Part shown: positions 56,231-64,000 of the stretch, piece by piece
Position numbering within the stretch: the stretch's first letter is position 1
Layout of the letters: every line of letters begins with the position of its first letter
Assembly (NCBI RefSeq): GCF_000416985.1
Contig: NZ_ATDL01000021.1
Coordinates: 186,001 to 250,000 of the forward strand
Origin: Sphingobacterium paucimobilis HER1398
GTDB taxonomy: Bacteria; Bacteroidota; Bacteroidia; Sphingobacteriales; Sphingobacteriaceae
Direction of reading: 5' to 3'
DNA: 64,000 nt
Made by a program: the position numbers and the translations under genes
Notes under the pieces: generated by a model
Databases searched by the model: none
What the model was told of the DNA's origin: nothing
Seen by the model: the letters and a program-made list of their open reading frames with translations, nothing else

Positions 56231-59200
56231 ATGAGGAAATCGATGTTATTTTCTGTGGTAGGAGTGGCATTAGCTATTTCACCTCAATTTTCTTATGGAA
56301 CGCCAAGCCGAATGATCGGAAAACCGTTACTTCTTCTAGAGGGATCCAGTTTTACCAACACCGTTCTCCAACAAACGGTTAAGGGGCGCGTTTCAGGGCC
56401 AGCAGGTCCTATTGCAGGGGCCACAATTGCCATTGTTGGCGGAACGGTAGCAACAAAATCTGGGCCAGATGGGAGTTATTCTATTCAGGCACCTATAGGT
56501 TCTACGTTACGTTTTAGTTCTGTCGGATATCAATCTAAGCAGGTGGTTGTGTCTTCCAGTTCTTTGTCCGTCAGGCTTGAGGAAGGATCCGGTGATATTG
56601 AAGAGGTAATGGTGACGGCAGAGTTTGGAATGAAACGCGTTGGTCGTGCTATAGGTTCCTCTGTGCAACAGATTGACGGTGCGACAATAAGTGAGTCGGG
56701 AAGAGAAAATTTTATTTCTGCATTGGCCGGACGTGTACCAGGGCTTAATGTAACCTCAACAGGAGGTTCGCCTGGTTCTTCTTCAACTGTTATATTGAGG
56801 AATATTACCTCGATATCGGGCAATAACCAACCGCTGTATGTTGTGGATGGCGTACCAATGAATAATTCTACGTTTGATCCTTTGAGTGGAATGGCGGGTG
56901 GTGGAGTAGACACCTACTCCGTCAATAACCTGGACTTTGCGTCTCGAGGCAGTGACTTTAATCCAGAAGATATAGAGTCTATTACTGTTTTAAAAGGAGC
57001 GGCGGCAGCCGCTTTGTATGGATCTGATGCGTCTAACGGAGCAATTATTATCACTACAAAGAAAGGTAAAGCAGGGAAAGGAACGGTTACTTATGGAAAC
57101 TATTTTAAATGGGATAAAGCGTATGGCTATCCAGATATGCAGACCAAATATGCCAATGGTAATTATGGCACGACCAATTACTATAATACGGCACGGTTTG
57201 GTGGACTGTATCCAGACGGTATGAAACTGTATGACAATATCGGTTCGATACTGCAGACGGGTACACAGCAAAGGCACAATATTTCTGTTGATGCTGGTAC
57301 AGAAAAGGCGACTATACGTGCTAGTTTTTCTCAGCTGAATCAGGATGGAGTGTTGAAAACTACTGGATATGATAGAACCAGTTTGAGTTTGGCTGGGCAG
57401 GCTGCTGTGACTCCTTGGCTTAAGTTTGAGGGATCTATGCAATATACCAAGATGGGGAACGATAAGGTTTTGAGGGGTACCGACGGTCCTCTGTATAGAG
57501 CGATGTTATGGCCTGTCGTTGATGATATGAGCAACTATCTAGCGGCCGACGGAAGCCATATGAGAAAGCCGGATTATTATGTCGACGAAGATCTTTTGAA
57601 CCCACTTTTTGCGATGTACAGGAACAAGTTCTATGATAAGTCGGATCGGTTTTTGAGTAATATTGCTATGAATTTAACACCTATCCAGAATATGTTCCTT
57701 CGTGCACAGGTAGGTTGGGATGTGGGTATGCAGACCTTTGAGACCTCTACACACCCCTATTACTATAATAAAAATCTAGGAACTGGCCAATATAATTTAG
57801 TACAATCCAATTTTTCAGACCCTACAATCAACATTCTTGCAGGATATAACAACAAGTTTTTGAACGAAAAACTTTCGTTCTCTGGGCAGGTAGGTTATCA
57901 TCAGATGGAGAACGGGGTGACACGTTCGGCAATGAATGGTACAGATTTTACCGTGCCTGACTTTCAATCTATAAATAATACAAATCCGCTTACACAGACA
58001 GGGACACAGCGGAATACCAAACGGCGTATACAGGCGCTTTCTGCCCAGATGGAATTTGGATATGATAATATTGCCTTCATTACTCTCAGAGGTCGTAATG
58101 ACTGGTCTTCTACCTTGCCAGTTCATAATAATAGGTATTTTTATCCAGCAATTGAAGGCTCCTTTATTTTGTCAGATTTAGAATTTATGAAGGCTATCCC
58201 TGCGATTAACTACTTGAAGTTAAGAGGTTCTGTGGCGCGTGTAGGTAAAGATGCTGGTCCGTTAGAGATTGAGCCACAGCTTGAGAATAGCGAATTGTCT
58301 GGAGGAGGTTTTCTTTATGGATATACAGGGCCAAACCCTAATCTGAAACCCGAGATGACGACTGCCCACGAGGGAGGTATAGATTTAAGGATGTTCAATA
58401 ATAGAGTGAATGCTAGTTTTACTTATTTCGGTACAAGAAATGCGGATCAGATCGTTAAGGGGTTTCGTCTGAGTTATGCAACAGGATTCGTATTGAATAC
58501 AATGAATGTAGGGTCGTTTAAAACCTGGGGATGGGAAGGGCATATCGATGGAGATATTATTAAGAAACCAAATGGTTTGACGTGGAATTTAGGGGTCAAT
58601 GCTTCACAAGGAAAGTCTAAGGTTCTTTATCTTCCAGATAATGTCACAGAGTATTATAACCCTTATACATGGATTTCCGGGAATGTGCGAAATGGTATTA
58701 TGGTTGGAGAGCCTATTACAACATTAACTGGCCGTGCTTATGAGAGAAATGATAAAGGAGATGTGCTGATCAGTCCGGGTACAGGTCTTCCAATTACAAA
58801 AGATACTTGGTCGGTTATTGGCGATCGAGAGCCGAAGGTACGGTTTGGCATTACGACATCGTTGACCTATAAAGATATTCGCCTCTCTGGTTTGTTTGCT
58901 GGTCGTTTTGGTGCTACAGTAATCAATGGTACGAAACGGACGATGATGACCAATGGTACAAGTTGGGAGTCTGTAAATCTCAGAGAAAGTGGTTCTTACG
59001 TTTTTAATGGTGTTTTGAGGGATGGAAATGAGAATACAGAGAATCCTACGCGTAATAATATTGCTGCTGATTTCAATACCTATGGTGCTACTATTTTCTT
59101 GGGGGGTGATGAAGACTGGTTAGAGAAAAATGTGAATTATGTCCGTATGCAAGAGTTACGCCTTTCTTATCGAATACCTAAGAAGGTTTTGAGCAAAAGC

Positions 59201-59392
59201 AGAATTATCTCAGCGATGGATGTTTATTTTGTTGGTAATGATTTGTTTACCTGGACAAATTATTCGGGTATTGATGCTGTTGGTAATACGGTATCAGCAG
59301 CAGCAGGGGGAACTGGTGGAGAAGGCTATGATCTTTGGTCTATACCTAATCCTCGGGGATTTTCAGTGGGATTGAGTTTAACCTTAAACTAA
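56231..59392 (+). CDS. SusC/RagA-family TonB-dependent receptor, operon E
   Basis: 1053-residue outer-membrane importer without STN domain. Signal peptide about 1-23 (QFSYG), an unusual 25-residue spacer, carboxypeptidase-regulatory-like domain about 50-125 (VKGRVSGPAGPIAGATI), plug with QPLYVVDGVPMNN and ITVLKGAAAAALYGSDASNG, and barrel ending in LSLTLN. The ALYGSDASNGAI variant of the signature is typical of a SusC subgroup whose partner is a SusD-like family 2 protein, and such a gene, though broken, follows 16 nt downstream. Confidence 0.94.
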   Translation: MRKSMLFSVVGVALAISPQFSYGTPSRMIGKPLLLLEGSSFTNTVLQQTVKGRVSGPAGPIAGATIAIVGGTVATKSGPDGSYSIQAPIGSTLRFSSVGYQSKQVVVSSSSLSVRLEEGSGDIEEVMVTAEFGMKRVGRAIGSSVQQIDGATISESGRENFISALAGRVPGLNVTSTGGSPGSSSTVILRNITSISGNNQPLYVVDGVPMNNSTFDPLSGMAGGGVDTYSVNNLDFASRGSDFNPEDIESITVLKGAAAAALYGSDASNGAIIITTKKGKAGKGTVTYGNYFKWDKAYGYPDMQTKYANGNYGTTNYYNTARFGGLYPDGMKLYDNIGSILQTGTQQRHNISVDAGTEKATIRASFSQLNQDGVLKTTGYDRTSLSLAGQAAVTPWLKFEGSMQYTKMGNDKVLRGTDGPLYRAMLWPVVDDMSNYLAADGSHMRKPDYYVDEDLLNPLFAMYRNKFYDKSDRFLSNIAMNLTPIQNMFLRAQVGWDVGMQTFETSTHPYYYNKNLGTGQYNLVQSNFSDPTINILAGYNNKFLNEKLSFSGQVGYHQMENGVTRSAMNGTDFTVPDFQSINNTNPLTQTGTQRNTKRRIQALSAQMEFGYDNIAFITLRGRNDWSSTLPVHNNRYFYPAIEGSFILSDLEFMKAIPAINYLKLRGSVARVGKDAGPLEIEPQLENSELSGGGFLYGYTGPNPNLKPEMTTAHEGGIDLRMFNNRVNASFTYFGTRNADQIVKGFRLSYATGFVLNTMNVGSFKTWGWEGHIDGDIIKKPNGLTWNLGVNASQGKSKVLYLPDNVTEYYNPYTWISGNVRNGIMVGEPITTLTGRAYERNDKGDVLISPGTGLPITKDTWSVIGDREPKVRFGITTSLTYKDIRLSGLFAGRFGATVINGTKRTMMTNGTSWESVNLRESGSYVFNGVLRDGNENTENPTRNNIAADFNTYGATIFLGGDEDWLEKNVNYVRMQELRLSYRIPKKVLSKSRIISAMDVYFVGNDLFTWTNYSGIDAVGNTVSAAAGGTGGEGYDLWSIPNPRGFSVGLSLTLN

Positions 59393-59408
59393 AGTAAATT
59401 AGGCAAAC

Positions 59409-61152
59409 ATGAAAAAGGGATTTATTTATATGCTCATGCCGTTTTTTTTGATGACGGGGAGCTGCAAAAAATATTTAGACGTTAATAAGAATATCGATGC
59501 GCCAGATTATGCAGATGGATATTTATATTTAGCTAATATTACACAACAGTATCAGGGAATATACTGGGATTATCGGGCAGTTGCACCTATGACACAGATG
59601 ATGGGTACAACAGTAACTTTATATACAAATTTTGCGAATCACTCTTATGCATTGGGAAATGATGCCGGAGGAGAGGTTTGGAGATCGGTATACTGGACCC
59701 AAGGAATGAATTTGGAGAATCTGATTAATCAATCTGTGGAAGCCGAGGACTGGACATTAGCTGGTATCGGCTACGCAATAAAGGCCTTTAGCTGGGATGC
59801 TTTGACCAAATTGCATGGAGAGTTGCCATTGAAAGACGCCTTTGTTCCGAATATGTTGACGCATAGCTATGATTACCAAGATGAGGTATATGATCAAGTA
59901 AGGGCTTGGGCTCGCACAGCAATTGAACTGTTGGAACGGGAGGATAATCATAATTATGGAAATAAGATTAGTAAAAATGATTATATCTACGCTGGGGATA
60001 AGTCTAAATGGATTAAATTTGCTAATGCGGTAATCGTCCGGAATCTGGCTTCACTGAGTAATAAGAAAGATTTTAAAGATAAGTATGCACAGGAGTTGAT
60101 TGATGCTGCAGCTAAGTCCTTTCAAAGTCCTGATGATGATGCTACGGTGAAGATTGACGCTGGCTCTCAGAGCGCGCCTTATTCTGGCTATAATAATTTC
60201 TGGGGTACGTCCCGTGGAAATCTAACCTATAATTATTTTCAGCATGAATACGCTGTTCAGGTACTAACAGGTACAGTTCCGGAGTACGGTCAAGTTGGGA
60301 ACAACGAGTAACCCTACGTATAATAATCTCAATAATGAGGATAGTATTAAAGCATATAAATACTATGGAGGTACTGGTACAGGAAAAGTAGGTCCTATAG
60401 GACAAGCTCCGTCTTACTATGGACGTAACATTGCATCGGCTTATAGCGGCACAGAGCATGATGGTATTGGTCGTTGGATATATCGGGATGATGTACCGTA
60501 CATTCTGACAACTTATGCGGAGGTTCAATTTTGTCTTGCTGAGGCATATTGGAAAGTAGGACGCAAGACAGATGCTTTCGAAGCTTTTAAAAAAGGTGTG
60601 GATGCGGATTTGAAAACAACAGCTCGTTATATCTATCCCGGTAAAGAAGGAAGTCCTACAGGGGGGGATAAAATCACCAAAGAGCTGTTCAATACACTGG
60701 GAGTTCAATATGTAAACGGACCCTTTGTCGGTGGCCTGTCGGAGCTTACGTTGTCTCATATTATGATGCAAAAGTGGGTTGCATTATATCCTTGGGGTGC
60801 AGCCGAGGCGTGGGTAGATATGCGTAAATACCATTACGATATTGACTATACAGGTGAGTATCCAAGTAATGGGAATGGCTGGATCCAAGCTTTATTGGAG
60901 CAAAAATGGGATACTGATCCTAATAAAGTGTATAAAGGTCTTTATTTGTCTCCTGCTCAGGTAGAAAATAGGAAGGGACGCTATGATATCCGAAATGACG
61001 GTTCGCCAAGTTATAGACTGAGGCCGCGATATAATTCGGAGTATATGTGGAATCTTCCTGCATTAGAAAGTCTCAAGCCTATCGCGGGCACAGCAGACAA
61101 TTATCATACGTCCATTCCATGGTTTGCTTACCCTGGTGATATGCCTAAGTAA
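59409..61152 (+). pseudogene. SusD-like (family 2) lipoprotein gene, frameshifted
   Basis: Two adjoining frames together make one SusD-like protein of about 580 residues. The first (59409-60311) starts with a lipoprotein signal (Cys19, TGSC) and the SusD_2 N-terminal half, then runs into a stop at 60309 shortly after QVLTGTVPEYG. The second frame (shifted by one, open from 60268) continues with RSTVKLGTTSNPTYN and the C-terminal half (YAEVQFCLAEAYWKVG, ALYPWGAAEAWVDMRKY). Related proteins, as I recall, have some 30 more residues around the join, ending in a DPR motif, so a deletion of a non-multiple of three near 60270-60282 is likelier than a single-base slip. A sequencing error cannot be excluded. 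No classical slippery sequence is seen. Confidence 0.8.
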
Positions 61153-61197
61153 GAACTCTTGTATGACAAAAGATGTTTTATTTAAAACTATTGAGCA

Positions 61198-62064
61198 ATG
61201 AAAAATCTAAATATACTATTAATAACTTTGGTCTTTTCCCTCTTTGTGACGAGTTGTGAAAAACATGTTGTCGAATATGATACTGTGAAAGTTGATGAGG
61301 AGACCACAGCACAATTTCAACTTTTTTATATGGTTCCGGTGACTACTGGTACTGCAAATAACATCAATAAAGTTGAATTGAATAATGAGCTTTTGACAAA
61401 TGAAACTACGCCATTGTCAGCTTATAATTTCATACCCAGTGGGGCCGTTGGTAAGTTTTTTGTAGCCAAACCGGGTAAAGTAAATTTAAAGCTACATAGA
61501 GGGGCTATCACCAATTTAACATTGGCCTATGACCAAGATTTTGAACTGCCGGCAGGTAAATATGTTGTCGTGATCCATGATTTTACAAAGCCTCCGGTGT
61601 TTATCAAGAATGAAACTCCTTATCCTTCGGTGACGACCGAGTTTACAGGAAGTACAGCCTGGGTAAAGTTTTCTAATTTTCTTTATGAGAAGGCCGGAGA
61701 GCCTACTACCTTGAAGTTGCAATATCAGTTTCAATACACTGTAGACAATGCCACAGGACAGAAGAGTGATTGGGCGAATGTAGGTAAACCGGTAGCTTTT
61801 GGTGAAGCCACTGGATGGGAGCCCCTCCCTGTAAACAAAACGGTTGAGATTTCTGCTGGAACAGCACGGATCGATTATCGTATCCGGTTGATCGGGGCTG
61901 ATGGTTCGGATCAGGGAAGCCTGAAGGTAAGAAATGCTGCCGGCAATACGGTAGATTATTCGGACTGGTGGAATGCCACTATTGGCCGTATTAATCATCA
62001 TATGTTGGCGGGTTATCGTGCTGCGACTCCAGTAGCATCGATGAAGCAGTTAGGGGTTTTATAA
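61198..62064 (+). CDS. DUF4397-like lipoprotein, operon E
   Basis: 288-residue lipoprotein (Cys20, VTSC). It is beta-rich, with a segment like the DUF4397 domain (VGKFFVAKPGKVNLKLHRG, ELPAGKYVVVIHDFTKPP) at about 75-140 and a second, less clear beta domain after it. It occupies the accessory position after SusC and SusD and may help bind substrate at the surface. A perfect palindromic terminator begins 10 nt past the stop. Confidence 0.7.
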   Translation: MKNLNILLITLVFSLFVTSCEKHVVEYDTVKVDEETTAQFQLFYMVPVTTGTANNINKVELNNELLTNETTPLSAYNFIPSGAVGKFFVAKPGKVNLKLHRGAITNLTLAYDQDFELPAGKYVVVIHDFTKPPVFIKNETPYPSVTTEFTGSTAWVKFSNFLYEKAGEPTTLKLQYQFQYTVDNATGQKSDWANVGKPVAFGEATGWEPLPVNKTVEISAGTARIDYRIRLIGADGSDQGSLKVRNAAGNTVDYSDWWNATIGRINHHMLAGYRAATPVASMKQLGVL

Positions 62065-62074
62065 ATTTATTCAA

Positions 62075-62106
62075 TAAGAAAGGAGGTGCTAGCACCTCCT
62101 TTCTTA
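62075..62106 (+). terminator. Palindromic terminator of operon E
   Basis: Perfect 16-bp palindromic arms (TAAGAAAGGAGGTGCT at 62075-62090, AGCACCTCCTTTCTTA at 62091-62106) without a separate loop. Confidence 0.8.
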
Positions 62107-62172
62107 AACAAGTGATCACTGGTTGCTAAAAAGAGAATGGTTATTCTGGGGTAGCGATGGATTGTGATCATC

Positions 62173-62198
62173 ATTTTGCTCTGTGTGAAGAGCAAAAT
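62173..62198 (-). terminator. Stem-loop after the minus-strand membrane protein gene
   Basis: Perfect 10-bp stem (ATTTTGCTCT at 62173-62182, AGAGCAAAAT at 62189-62198) 17 nt past the end of the minus-strand gene; its A/T-rich outer arms could act as a terminator in either direction. Confidence 0.55.
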
Positions 62199-62215
62199 TT
62201 TAATAAATTGCTTTA

Positions 62216-62734
62216 CTAATCTTTGTTCGTCTGGTAAAAATAAGTGCTGATCTGGCTAGAAAAGTAAATCATGGCATAGGCCAAGATAATCTTTAAGGCA
62301 CTGGTCTCCACATTTGTAAGGTCGAAGCTTTTGCTTGGATCGTTGGCCTGCACTAATCTTATGTACTTGACGGTATTGATAATGAAATCTGGAAGATGGA
62401 GAACAATTACGGTGATGCCTATGATTACTAAAGCGGATCTTAACATATCTTTCTGCGTGTAGGGCGGGGAGAATTCTTGTGTATGATCATCTCTGTTTTT
62501 GATTAGTAGATTGGTTATTGAATCAGATTTGAACATTAATAGGGCAGCTAAGATCCACTGGATGATTATCGTGAATAATAGGACTCCTATAAAGGAAACG
62601 CACTCATCCACTGCGATACTATTGATTGGAAGAGCAAAATAGAATAATAGTTCCTTGATGGAATTGATACTGTACAAGAAAAGTATAATGCCGATTATTC
62701 GGATTGCAAGGTTTAATAAATCAGTTTTCTTCAT
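62216..62734 (-). CDS. Small integral membrane protein of unknown function
   Basis: 172 residues with four clear hydrophobic segments: about 9-31 (AIRIIGIILFLYSI), 46-68 (FIGVLLFTIIIQWILAALLM), 100-117 (ALVIIGITVIVLHLPDFI) and 146-165 (ALKIILAYAMIYFSS). A polar loop lies between the second and third. No motif identifies a function. It is the only complete minus-strand gene in the window and converges on operon E. The length, the membrane pattern and the lack of a competing frame support it as real. Confidence 0.7.
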   Translation of the reverse strand: MKKTDLLNLAIRIIGIILFLYSINSIKELLFYFALPINSIAVDECVSFIGVLLFTIIIQWILAALLMFKSDSITNLLIKNRDDHTQEFSPPYTQKDMLRSALVIIGITVIVLHLPDFIINTVKYIRLVQANDPSKSFDLTNVETSALKIILAYAMIYFSSQISTYFYQTNKD

Positions 62735-62851
62735 GTTGGATCTTAAGATTTATGGCTGGTTCTGATAAAGATATTGATTTTCGGTGTTACTTTTCGATGC
62801 TTGTGGTTTTTGAATGTCCTTTTGGTCTGTATACTTGTAGAGGATGAACTC

Positions 62852-62903
62852 TTGCTAAAATGAGTTGATCTGAAAGGTGTTCCTTCTGAGGAATACTTTT
62901 TTG
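62852..62903 (+). repeat. Diverged copy of the operon D terminator region
   Basis: Matches 55712-55763 with only a few differences up to the end of the hairpin: both have TTGCTAAAATGAGTT, TGAAAGGTGTTCCTT and TGAGGAA. Here one base of the stem has changed (AATAC for AACAC). No plus-strand gene precedes it. The 21-bp array starts immediately after. Confidence 0.7.
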
Positions 62904-62904
62904 T

Positions 62905-63408
62905 GAACCTAAATTATACCTGGAAGGGAACGGTTTGTCTCTATAAGGAGCACCTTCTAGCGGTTTGGTGACTCCAAGTTAGCCATCTGTGACACCTTTT
63001 TGCAAAGTAGTCATCCCTTTTTGAAAACAAGATGTTGGTAGTTCACAAAAAGGGATTGCCTTTTAAGAATGAGTAGTCACTTTGCACAAATAAGGAATCG
63101 TTTTTTTCGAAAAATGGTTCCATTATTTTTAAAAAGGTCTACCTAGTTTGGTAGAAGGGGGACCTTTTTAATGAAAAGCATTTCCTTTTTTCAAACAATT
63201 GATTACTACTTGCCAAAAAGTAGTTCCTTGTTTAGAACAACCGATAACTTTGTAGAAAAAAGGGGACGGTTGTTTCAATATAGATGTTCCATTTTAGTAA
63301 AAAGGAGTCCCTTTTTACAGATAAGTGATTACAAGTTCACAACAAGTGACACCTTTTTCTGAAAAAGGTGTCACTTGTTTTCCAAAAGGGGATGGTTGTC
63401 TTGATGTT
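62905..63408 (+). repeat. 21-bp imperfect tandem array, 24 units in exact phase
   Basis: The stretch divides into 24 consecutive 21-nt units with no insertion or deletion. Units are diverged but share a start in G, a pyrimidine-rich core (often CCTTTTT at positions 7-13) and an A-rich end (often AAAAA at 17-21). Examples of starts are GTGACACCTTTTT (62989 and 63346), GTCATCCCTTTTT (63010) and GGAGTCCCTTTTT (63304). Neighbouring units can pair with each other (GTGACACCTTTTT with AAAAAGGTGTCAC at 63346-63374). Read from the third base of each unit the plus strand gives heptads such as SPFLQIS, SSLFRTT, DNFVEKR, with five stops in 24 units; read from the first base it gives heptads like GVPFYRx with 13 stops. 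Confidence 0.85.
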
Positions 63409-63729
63409 TTTACAGCAGTATCCCACGAAGTGTGTAAGCAAACTCGCTTTGCTTGGTAGAGACCTTCTGGTTTTCTATAGATGATGTTAAATGCGGGGGC
63501 CAGTACCATAGTTATACTATAGATAGTATTAAGAACCTATTAAGAAGGCAACTGCGTGCGAACTGTGCCTTAGGTGCTACAGCCCTGTGTCTAAGGTAGA
63601 CTCGCTCTCAACACGGAGAGGACTCGGACTCAGCACGGATGCAAGGTGCTTTATGTAAGAGTCTAGTGTGTGTTAACTGTAGGGTCCTATCGAAGATGGG
63701 GAGTGTAGTTGAGATTATAAATAAGAACT
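63409..63729. other. Gene-free stretch after the tandem array
   Basis: No coding frame, tRNA or recognised RNA is seen. There is a small stem (AAGCAAA / TTTGCTT near 63437-63455) and several short imperfect inverted repeats. Base composition is more mixed than in the array. Confidence 0.4.
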
Positions 63730-64000
63730 TTATTTGTTTGCTTGGAGTGATTCAATCAGCGCTGCTTGGCTTTGGATCAATCGCTCTTTATCAAAAATGG
63801 AGTTTTCAAGAGTCTTGATTTTTTGAAGGAGGTCTTGGACCTGAGCGCTAACCACGGGAGCTACTGTTTCCATATTTTTGTAGTAATTGTAGTAGATATC
63901 TTCGTTTAGCAATACCGATAATAAAGCGACTCTGGACGTTGGGATTTCTTTGGCTGAATAGATATTGGGAACTGATCTTGCCGAAATATGTAAAGCCTCT
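63730..64000 (-). CDS. Helix-turn-helix regulator, C-terminal part (runs off window)
   Basis: The minus-strand frame is open to the right edge, giving the last 89 or so residues of a protein whose start lies outside. It begins EALHISARSVPNIYSAKEIP, which fits the recognition helix of the small XRE-like regulators common in Bacteroidota (pattern 'I..R.V..IY..k.I.T..L...S..L'). A tail NEDIYYNYYKN follows, then a short coiled coil rich in Leu/Ile and charged residues (LLQKIKTLENSIFDKERLIQ) that could serve dimerisation. The target is unknown. A TTG or ATG inside the frame (63912, 63873) would give only a fragment, so the true start is upstream. Confidence 0.7.
   Translation of the reverse strand, partial: EALHISARSVPNIYSAKEIPTSRVALLSVLLNEDIYYNYYKNMETVAPVVSAQVQDLLQKIKTLENSIFDKERLIQSQAALIESLQANK

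Noticed and set aside
60268..60311. Programmed ribosomal frameshift in the SusD gene
   Set aside because: No slippery heptamer or downstream structure is evident, and the family seems to need extra residues at the join, which favours a deletion.
60142..60771. A 209-codon minus-strand frame over the SusD break
   Set aside because: It spans the frameshifted SusD gene, whose both halves match the family on the plus strand; the minus product is Cys/Ile-rich without domain features.
62905..63408. CRISPR array
   Set aside because: Units are contiguous 21-mers that vary along their whole length, with no constant repeat, no unique spacers and no cas genes nearby.

Overview
The window looks like a chromosome segment of a Bacteroidota species, most likely from the Sphingobacterium/Sphingobacteriaceae group. 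The reasons are AT-rich DNA, four SusC/SusD-type outer-membrane import systems, two ECF sigma/FecR anti-sigma pairs, many TlpA-like thioredoxins, Bacteroidota-type lipoprotein signals, a PorP/SprF protein with a type IX secretion (T9SS) C-terminal domain, and few Shine-Dalgarno sequences. Genus assignment is inference.

Layout. (A) 595-4138: a cell-wall amino-sugar/peptidoglycan group of nagA, a GHL10 (DigH-like) lipoprotein and an Amidase_2 enzyme. (B) 4828-15052: ECF sigma, FecR, STN-domain SusC, SusD, a degenerate metallopeptidase-like lipoprotein and two TlpA/DUF4369 thioredoxins. (C) 15678-44285: a large polysaccharide-utilisation locus (PUL) with two tandem SusC genes, one SusD with a large insertion, a DUF5017 lipoprotein, two paralogous beta-propeller proteins, a secreted protein of unknown function, two CE7-type acetyl esterases and two heparinase II/III-like proteins with a C-terminal propeller. 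A T9SS-exported repeat protein and its PorP/SprF partner sit in the middle. I recognise no glycoside hydrolase here. The likely substrate is therefore an acetylated, uronate-containing polysaccharide cut by lyases. (D) 44432-55706: a second operon built like B (ECF, FecR, STN-SusC, SusD, a different degenerate metallopeptidase-like lipoprotein, two TlpA proteins, one SRPBCC-like protein). (E) 56231-62064: SusC, a frameshifted SusD and a DUF4397-like lipoprotein. (F) 62216-64000: a small membrane protein, a 21-bp tandem array, and the C-terminus of a helix-turn-helix regulator running off the right edge.

How it works together. Operons B and D have the transducer layout: the STN domain of SusC would signal through FecR to the ECF sigma, which would switch on the import genes. 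PUL C has no regulator of its own; its 5' region carries a twice-repeated palindromic motif. Three copies of a MITE-like intergenic element lie beside nagA, before the operon B sigma gene and between the operon D sigma and FecR genes.

Most noteworthy: (1) both ECF-controlled SusCD operons encode a metallopeptidase homologue whose zinc-binding motif appears to be lost; (2) a 504-bp array of 24 diverged units keeps exact 21-nt phase with no indel; (3) PUL C has an unusual mirror-ordered lyase/esterase set around a T9SS pair; (4) the intergenic element shows compensatory changes in its terminal hairpin stem.
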